A DNA stretch of 64,000 bases from Planctomycetota bacterium (lineage in GTDB: Bacteria; Planctomycetota; B15-G4; SIAN01), in contig JAEUIC010000047.1 of the NCBI GenBank assembly GCA_016795285.1, positions 62,001 to 126,000 on the forward strand, given 5' to 3'. Positions 58,658 to 64,000 of this stretch are shown here, in pieces (the first letter of the stretch is position 1; each line of letters opens with the position of its first letter). The position numbers and the translations under genes were made by a program. The notes under the pieces were generated by a model. It worked only from the letters and a program-made list of their open reading frames with translations. It had not been told where the DNA came from and ran no database searches.

Positions 58658-58706
58658 GGTGGCGGGGCAGTTGCACCACGTCCGGTGGCGGGGCAGTTGC
58701 ACGACG
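58658..58706. repeat. 26-base tandem repeat upstream of the DUF3450-like gene
   Basis: A unit starting GGTGGCGGGGCAGTTGCAC occurs at 58658-58683 and again at 58684-58706 (second copy slightly shorter). It lies between the receptor stop and the DUF3450-like start. Its first ten bases, GGTGGCGGGG, also begin the (reverse-strand) repeat unit near 15091. It may be a short spacer repeat or an RNA structure element. Confidence 0.75.
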
Positions 58707-58708
58707 CG

Positions 58709-61700
58709 TCAGAAGCGGAACTCCGCGGCGAAGCTCAGCGAGTAGTCGATGCCCTTCGAGTAGGAGGTCCGCGTCACGTCGCCGCCGATGCCGTCGGCGC
58801 GATAGACCTCCTTGATGCGCGGGTTGGTGAGGTTGTTGAGCTGCAGCGCGACCTTGAAGTGGTCGCCGAGCTTCTGCGCGACGTTGAAGTTCAGCGTCGC
58901 GTACTCCTTGGCGTAGACGTCGGGGATGAAGTTGCTCTGCGCCTCGCCCGCGCCGGCGACCAGCGTGTCGCCCTGCACGGTCCAGAACAGCGCGAACTGC
59001 GTCCCGCTCCGCTCGATGTCCCAGGTCGCGTAGAGGTTCAGCAGCTTCTCGGGCGCGTTGGTCATGTCGCGCTTGCGGATGGTGCGCCCGATGGTCGGAT
59101 CGGCGAAGCCGGCAACTTCGTCGGGCGGCAGCGTCACCTCCGACTCGATGAAGGTCGCATTGCCGCCGACCGACACGCCGGCCAGCGGATCGAAGAAGGT
59201 GCCGAGCCCCTGGCGCAGCTCGAACTCGACGCCGTCGAGCTTGCCGCGCGGGTAGTTGACCGCCGTGGTGTAGGTGAAGCTCACGACGCGCTGCACGTAC
59301 TCGATCGGGTCGTCGATGTCCTTGCGGAACCAGGAGGCCGAGAGCAGCGTCTCGTCGGTCGGTCGCCAGTCGCCGCGCAGGTCCCAGTTCTCGAGCGAGC
59401 TCATGCCGAGCTCGGGGTTGCCGATGAAGATCGGGCCGCCGAGGTACTCCTGCTGCAGGATCGGCGTGAGCTCCTTGAAGGTCTGCCGCGCGATCGTCCG
59501 GCTCCACGCCGCGCGCAGCGTGACGGTGTCGACCGGCTCGTAGGCGAGGCCGAGCGACGGCAGCACGTCGCGCTGGCCGAAGTCGACGTCGGCATCGCCC
59601 GGCCGCAGCGCGGCGGGCGCGATGGCGTCCTTCGGGAACCAGGTGGAGTCCACCTCGGGATCGACCACGATGCCGATCTCGGTGCGCTCGACGCGCGCCC
59701 CGCCGATCAGGTTCAGCCCCGTGAAGAGCGGCAGGTCGGCCATGCCGTACCACGCGGTCAGGTCGATGTCGCCGCGGTAGTCGACGTCGGTGTTCGCCGG
59801 CGTGATCGGGTGGACTTCATCGTCGAAGGTCTCGCTCCACGGATCGTCGTAGTCGCCGGGAGACGAGGTGTTGTCGTTGAAGTTGCTGTAGGAGTCCTGG
59901 TTGAAGTCGCGCGCGACCGCGTCGTCGAACAGGCCGAACTTCACGTAGCCGCGGTCGCCGCTCCACTGGTCGAACGGCAGCTCGAGGTCGAGGCGCGCCT
60001 GCTCGCTCTCCTCCTCGATCGACTTCCAGATGCGCTGGAAGTTGCCGAGCAGGAAGGTGGCCGACGGCTTGTACTGGAACCACTCGGGCGGCACGTCGAA
60101 GGGCGGCAGGAACGGCGGGAAGCCGGGGTCGGTGTAGCCGGGCCGCCAGTAGGCGCCGAACTGCCGCTTGTCGGGCTGGAAGAGGTCGGCGTGGCTCTGC
60201 GAGAGGGTCCACGACAGCTGCGGCGGCCGCAGCTCCATCGTCCCCTCGCCCTCGTCGAAGAAGGGCAGCTCGTGGCGACCGCGCAGCTGCAGCGAGTCGA
60301 CCGTGCGCTCGGTGTACTCGAGCGTCTCGAGCCGCAGGTAGGGCGCGGCGTTGACCGTGTCCTTCTGGTTGCCCGGATCGGTGGGGTCGTTCGGGTCGTA
60401 GCCCGGGAAGTAGTACTCCTTGCCGCGCGTGTCCTCGGCGAGGGTCGCCACGTCCTCGGCGGTGTGGGTGCGCAGGTAGGAGAGCGACAGCTCGTGGTGG
60501 TCGGACTCGAGGCCGAGCGTCGCCAGCCCGCCCCACTGCACCGACTCGGAGCCCTGCGTGATGTCGAACAGGGAGGTCTTGAAGTCGAGGCTGCCGGGCG
60601 AGCCCTGCGAGTACTCGGGCGTCATCCCCTCGCCCGGGTTGTCGACCCAGCGCGAGTCCTCGACGCCGTCGTCGAAGTAGGAGCTGTCGCGCTCGTAGAA
60701 GAGGCTCAGGAACCCGCCGATCCGCCAATCGTCGGTCAAGTCCCGCTTGCCGCCCATCGCGAGCTGCAGCTTGTAGTCGGTCGGCGCCGGCTTGGTCGAC
60801 GTGCCCGACGCGCCGTCCCAGACGCTTCCCGAGCGGCCGTCCTGGATGCCGCGCTCGCCGTCGTCGCGACCCCACGTGTTCACGCCGCCGTCGCGATAGG
60901 AGAGGAAGTCCTCGATCCCGGTCACCTGCGAGTTGCCGCCGATCTGCGTCTTGATCTGGAACAGCGTCTCGTCGGGGATCCCCTTCAGGCGCACGTCGAC
61001 GGCGCCGCCCGAGGCGTCGCCCTGCTGATCGGGGGTGAAGGTCTTGCTGACCTGGATGCTCTCGACGACAGCCGCCGGGAACTGGTCGAGCTCGACCGCG
61101 CGCTTGTCCTCGTCGGCGCTCGGCAGGCGGACGCCGCTCAGCTGCGAGCTCACGTAGCGATCGGGGAGGCCGCGGATCACGGCGGTCTTGCCGTCGGCGA
61201 CGGTCGCGCCGGCCACCAGCCGCAACGCGCCGGCCGCGTCGCTGGCGCCGGCGCGGCTCATCAGCTCGGAGCTGATCGAGTCGAGCAGCGCGGGGCTGTC
61301 GAGGCGCAGCTCGAGGAGGGCCGCTTCCGTCCCGGCCGCGCCCTGCAGCACGTCCTCGACGACGAACTCGTCCATCTCCTCGTAGTCGCCCGACAGCGCG
61401 AAGCGCAGGTCGGTGAGCTGTCCCGCGACGACGATCACCTCGCTCTTCAGCTGCCGGACGTAGCCCTCCTTCGACACGGCGAGCGTGTAGCGACCGGGCG
61501 CGACCTGCGGGAAGAGGAAGTTGCCTTGGTCGTTGGTGACCGCCTTCGAGCCGGCGATCTCGAGCACCTGCACCTGCGCGGAGGGCAGCGGCGCATCGAA
61601 ATCGGCGTCGAGGACGAGACCGCGGATCGAGCCGAACTGATCCTGCGCATGCGATGGCGCTGCCATCGCGACCAGGAGGACGAGGAGGCCGGCGGCGGCC

Positions 61701-61732
61701 CACACCAACCGCCGGCAGGCGGCGGCTACCAC
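58709..61732 (-). CDS. TonB-dependent outer-membrane receptor with N-terminal carboxypeptidase-regulatory-like domain
   Basis: The 1007-residue protein has a signal peptide, then a beta-sandwich domain (GSIRGLVLDADFDAPLPSAQ to about residue 115). A TonB-box-like stretch (MDEFVVED) precedes the plug (about 150-290, TVADGKTAVIRGLPDRYVSS), and a 22-strand-barrel-like region ends SYSKGIDYSLSFAAEFRF, with C-terminal Phe as outer-membrane proteins have. The added domain is as in SusC-type and some TonB receptors. The substrate cannot be told. GTG at 61732 overlaps the stop of the upstream gene by seven bases. Confidence 0.9.
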   Translation of the reverse strand: MVAAACRRLVWAAAGLLVLLVAMAAPSHAQDQFGSIRGLVLDADFDAPLPSAQVQVLEIAGSKAVTNDQGNFLFPQVAPGRYTLAVSKEGYVRQLKSEVIVVAGQLTDLRFALSGDYEEMDEFVVEDVLQGAAGTEAALLELRLDSPALLDSISSELMSRAGASDAAGALRLVAGATVADGKTAVIRGLPDRYVSSQLSGVRLPSADEDKRAVELDQFPAAVVESIQVSKTFTPDQQGDASGGAVDVRLKGIPDETLFQIKTQIGGNSQVTGIEDFLSYRDGGVNTWGRDDGERGIQDGRSGSVWDGASGTSTKPAPTDYKLQLAMGGKRDLTDDWRIGGFLSLFYERDSSYFDDGVEDSRWVDNPGEGMTPEYSQGSPGSLDFKTSLFDITQGSESVQWGGLATLGLESDHHELSLSYLRTHTAEDVATLAEDTRGKEYYFPGYDPNDPTDPGNQKDTVNAAPYLRLETLEYTERTVDSLQLRGRHELPFFDEGEGTMELRPPQLSWTLSQSHADLFQPDKRQFGAYWRPGYTDPGFPPFLPPFDVPPEWFQYKPSATFLLGNFQRIWKSIEEESEQARLDLELPFDQWSGDRGYVKFGLFDDAVARDFNQDSYSNFNDNTSSPGDYDDPWSETFDDEVHPITPANTDVDYRGDIDLTAWYGMADLPLFTGLNLIGGARVERTEIGIVVDPEVDSTWFPKDAIAPAALRPGDADVDFGQRDVLPSLGLAYEPVDTVTLRAAWSRTIARQTFKELTPILQQEYLGGPIFIGNPELGMSSLENWDLRGDWRPTDETLLSASWFRKDIDDPIEYVQRVVSFTYTTAVNYPRGKLDGVEFELRQGLGTFFDPLAGVSVGGNATFIESEVTLPPDEVAGFADPTIGRTIRKRDMTNAPEKLLNLYATWDIERSGTQFALFWTVQGDTLVAGAGEAQSNFIPDVYAKEYATLNFNVAQKLGDHFKVALQLNNLTNPRIKEVYRADGIGGDVTRTSYSKGIDYSLSFAAEFRF

Positions 61733-62940
61733 GGATCCCCCATCTGTTGGAAGTGGCTGCGGATCAGGGCGAGGAACGGCGCGTCGGGCGCGACGTCATG
61801 GCGCGCCAGCGAGAGGCAGAGCGGCACGAGGTCGTCGGCGCGCGGGCGCGAGTTCGGGTTCTCGACCGCCGCCTCGGCGGCGAGCCGGTAGACCACCAGC
61901 GCCGCGGCCGGATCGCGGAGCTCCGCGTACGCCTCGGCGACCGGCAACAGCGCGTCGCAGCGATCGATGTCGTTGATGCGCGTCCGCTCGGCATGGAAGC
62001 GCGCCAGCGCGGCGTCGAGGTCGAGCCGCGCGCGCGCCGTGTCGCCCGCGTGGTGGCGCGCAGCGGCGATGCGGGCGAGCATCGGCACCAGCAGGTCGGC
62101 CGACCAGCGGGTCGAGTCGATCGCCTGCTGCGCCTCGTCGAGGTGCGCCAGCGCGGCGGGCAGCTCGGCGCGCTCGACGTCGGCGGCGGAACGCTCGAGG
62201 AGGAAGCCGACGCGCACGTCGAGCGGCAGCTTCGGCAGCGCGCCTTCGAGGCGCTGCTCGATGGCGGCGCGGTGCGCCGGGTCGTCGCGGAAGCGGCGGT
62301 GCAGCGCGAGGAGCGTGCCCACCGCGTGGCGCAGCTGGTCGAGCGTGCCGGTCGCGAGCACCGGATCGAGCAGGATCAGCTGCGCGTCGAGCGCCTCGGC
62401 GGTGACGCGGGCGGCATGCTCGACGCCGCTGCGGCCCGACTCCGACTCGGAGAGGCCGATCTCGAGGCGCGCGGCCGCCGACTCCTCGCCGAGCAGGACG
62501 AGCGCCTGCGCGACGGTCGACAGGATGCGGTCGCGCTGCCACTCCTGCGTCTCCTTCGCCGGCGGATTCGCGGCGACGGCCAACGCGAGGTCGACGAGGC
62601 GGCGCGCTGCGATGGCATCGCCGCGCTCGGCGGCGGCGCGCGCGCACGCGGCGAGCGCAGTGCCGCGCCGCCACGTCTCGATCTGCTCGGCGAGCGAGAG
62701 CGCGAGGGCCGGCTGCTCGAGCGCGAGCGCGGCGTCGACCACGCTCTCGGCGAGGCGCGCGCGCGTCTTGAGGTGGGGGCGCACGGGGACCTTGGTCGCC
62801 CCGCCCCACGCGAGATCGAGGAGTTCGTGCTGCCAGCCCTCGAGCGGAGCGTCGGCTCGAGCCGACGCGCGCCCGCCGAAGCTGGCGAAGGCGACGGTGA
62901 GCAGCAGGGCGCAGCGCGCGATCGATCGCGATGAGATCAC
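61726..62940 (-). CDS. Exported helical-repeat (TPR-like) protein
   Basis: The 404-residue protein starts at GTG 62940 with a signal peptide (ARCALLLTVAFASFGGRASA). The rest is Ala/Leu/Glu/Arg-rich helices with pairs such as ALALEQPALALSLAEQI and ELPAALAHLDEAQQAID, like degenerate TPR units. No family is certain. It overlaps the receptor gene by seven bases, so it is the first gene of the receptor/TonB operon and may serve in receptor function at the envelope. A hairpin-rich spacer lies on its 5' side. Confidence 0.65.
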   Translation of the reverse strand: MISSRSIARCALLLTVAFASFGGRASARADAPLEGWQHELLDLAWGGATKVPVRPHLKTRARLAESVVDAALALEQPALALSLAEQIETWRRGTALAACARAAAERGDAIAARRLVDLALAVAANPPAKETQEWQRDRILSTVAQALVLLGEESAAARLEIGLSESESGRSGVEHAARVTAEALDAQLILLDPVLATGTLDQLRHAVGTLLALHRRFRDDPAHRAAIEQRLEGALPKLPLDVRVGFLLERSAADVERAELPAALAHLDEAQQAIDSTRWSADLLVPMLARIAAARHHAGDTARARLDLDAALARFHAERTRINDIDRCDALLPVAEAYAELRDPAAALVVYRLAAEAAVENPNSRPRADDLVPLCLSLARHDVAPDAPFLALIRSHFQQMGDPW

Positions 62941-62971
62941 TTGGAAGCACCAGTAGGCGGAGGCGGAGCAA

Positions 62972-63006
62972 GAGGGGCGGCCGCCGCGGCACGACGACCG
63001 CCCCTC
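62972..63006. other. 9-bp hairpin in the spacer upstream of the receptor operon
   Basis: GAGGGGCGG (62972-62980) pairs perfectly with CCGCCCCTC (62998-63006) over a 17-base GC-rich loop. It lies between the stop of the secreted-protein gene (63106) and the start of the next gene at 62940. It may be part of a termination region together with the hairpin at 63049. Confidence 0.5.
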
Positions 63007-63048
63007 GCGAACCGATCAGGACAGGCCGCGCATGGGCCGCGGCGGCAG

Positions 63049-63078
63049 CCCCCGACCGAGCGTCGGCTCGATCGGGGG
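63049..63078 (-). terminator. 12-bp hairpin downstream of the secreted-protein gene
   Basis: CCCCCGACCGAG (63049-63060) pairs with CTCGATCGGGGG (63067-63078), one mismatch, across a 6-base loop. It is 27 bases after the stop codon of the gene at 63106 on the transcribed strand. There is no T-run, so it is a probable but not classic terminator. Confidence 0.5.
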
Positions 63079-63105
63079 CGCACGGACGACTGCATCAGCG
63101 CTCGC

Positions 63106-64000
63106 TCAGGGCGTGGTGCCCGCGAGGCAGTTGGTCGCCACCCAGCCGCTCGGGCCGCCGGCGTCGACCACCCAGAACTGGACGTAGAAGGTGAAGTCCG
63201 ACGGCGCGCTCGGGTCGACGGTCTCCGAGAGCTCGAGCTCGCCGTTCGCGTCGGTCGAGAGACCGAGGAAGACGAGGTTCGGGAAGGGGACCATCTTCCC
63301 GCCCTCGAAGGGCAGGTCGAGGCGCGTGACGCCGAAGATCAGCGCGGTGTAGGCGTTCGCCGGCGCGTTGCTGACGTAGGCCGTGATGTCGTTGCCCGGC
63401 GAGAGGTCGCCATCGGCGGTGAGCAGCGGATCGCCGTTGGTGCCGCCGAGCGCGTTCTCGAGGTCATTCCAGGCCAGCGAGGCCGGGGTCATGCCGAAAG
63501 CCTGCGAAGCGGTCCAGCCGTCGAGCCAGTTGAGGCCCGGCTTGAAGGCGCCGCGGTAGCGGGCGGAGTGGAAGAAGCCGTCCGCGGGAGCCCAGTCGAC
63601 GCTGGTGAGCGCCTCGTTGGCCGGACGCGGATCGAGGAAGGTGACCGGCAGCATCGTCTTGCCGCCCTTGACCACCGGCGCGCCGCGCGTGAGGGTGGTG
63701 ACCGGCGAATCGACGTCCAACGCGCCCGCGATCAGCACGTTGTTCATCGCGACGTCGAACACGCCGCGCGCGGTCGCCTCGGTGTAGGCAGCGCCGTTCA
63801 GGTTGCGGAAGAAGACGCTGTCGCGGATCTCGGCGAGCTTGCCGTCGACCTGCGCCTTGTAGAAGTCGGTCGGGACGGCCGGCGCGTTCACGCTGGAGTA
63901 GTTGTTCCAGTCGGTGGTCCAGGTGTTGGCCCACGACAGCGTGCCGTTGAAGCCGTAGCCCGCGCCGCCGTCGCCATCGACGTTGTCGAAGGAGACGAGG
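63106..64000 (-). CDS. Secreted surface-type protein, N-terminus outside the window
   Basis: The frame is open from the window edge to TGA at 63106-63108 and has at least 297 residues, with no start visible. The visible part begins VSFDNVDGDGGAGYGFNGTL, an aromatic and Asn/Thr-rich, secreted type of sequence. It has FFHSARYRGAFKPGLNWLDG then WTASQAFG, a GAFxPGxNWLxGWT motif that I recall from many surface or secreted proteins of Bacteroidota and Planctomycetota, of unknown role. It ends FWVVDAGGPSGWVATNCLAG, which also recalls C-terminal ends of such proteins. The composition differs from its neighbours (more Asn, Thr, Phe). Confidence 0.65.
   Translation of the reverse strand, partial: LVSFDNVDGDGGAGYGFNGTLSWANTWTTDWNNYSSVNAPAVPTDFYKAQVDGKLAEIRDSVFFRNLNGAAYTEATARGVFDVAMNNVLIAGALDVDSPVTTLTRGAPVVKGGKTMLPVTFLDPRPANEALTSVDWAPADGFFHSARYRGAFKPGLNWLDGWTASQAFGMTPASLAWNDLENALGGTNGDPLLTADGDLSPGNDITAYVSNAPANAYTALIFGVTRLDLPFEGGKMVPFPNLVFLGLSTDANGELELSETVDPSAPSDFTFYVQFWVVDAGGPSGWVATNCLAGTTP

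Noticed and set aside
62972..63006. A riboswitch upstream of the receptor operon
   Set aside because: Only one simple stem in a very GC-rich spacer; no conserved core of a known riboswitch (for example a B12 box) was recognised.

Overview
The window is very GC-rich (roughly 70% by eye) and comes from a Gram-negative-type bacterium: it has a TonB/ExbB/ExbD system, an outer-membrane receptor, lipoprotein signals and a secretin-like protein. The mix of ECF sigma/anti-sigma genes, membrane-anchored carboxypeptidase-regulatory-like proteins and a secreted protein with a GAF-x-PG-x-NWL-x-GWT motif resembles what I remember of uncultured high-GC Planctomycetota. The assignment is an inference, and Myxococcota or Acidobacteriota are not excluded. 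Most long open frames on the opposite strand are GC-driven shadows and are left out. No rRNA, tRNA or CRISPR array was recognised, and no gap between genes exceeds 300 bases.

Layout. (1) 1-3003: the 3' part of a HEAT-repeat protein, a strong terminator, and an EamA-type exporter. (2) 3059-4330: a DUF4143-type ATPase behind an AT-rich leader. (3) 4432-10294: three translationally coupled, paralogous membrane-anchored proteins with carboxypeptidase-regulatory-like beta domains. Facing them is a related secreted-protein gene (10376-12631) broken by an in-frame amber codon. (4) 12603-14922: an ECF sigma - anti-sigma - secretin-N-like operon with 4-base overlaps. (5) 15065-16677: a HIT-family protein and a lipoprotein esterase. 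(6) 16704-46306: about 29.6 kb on one strand holding an extracellular contractile injection system (eCIS, phage-tail-like). (7) 46414-54513: a methyltransferase, a dGTPase, two small lipoproteins, a double serine hydrolase, RNase III and a TPR lipoprotein. (8) 54516-62940: TonB, ExbD, two ExbB-family proteins (one TtpC-like), a DUF3450-like protein, a TonB-dependent receptor and a helical-repeat protein. (9) 63106-end: a secreted protein cut by the window edge.

How the eCIS genes fit together. Transcription runs from 46306 down to 16704. The order is: DUF4255 terminator/cap, a beta-domain protein of unknown role, major sheath, tube, a second shorter sheath-like protein, second tube, LysM-type hub adaptor, DUF5908 micro-protein, gpD-like hub, gpV-like spike, a C-terminally membrane-anchored protein, gp25, baseplate J, a tail-protein-I wedge with a propeller-like N-terminus, three paralogous proteins of unknown role, a probable tape measure, an AAA+ ATPase, and a DUF4157 protein carrying an HNH-nuclease-like segment. 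Almost every junction is a start/stop overlap or a gap of a few bases, so the locus looks like one polycistron. The most interesting parts are the nuclease-like payload candidate, the membrane-anchored component, the duplicated sheath/tube pair, the three paralogues, and a perfect hairpin between the sheath and tube genes.
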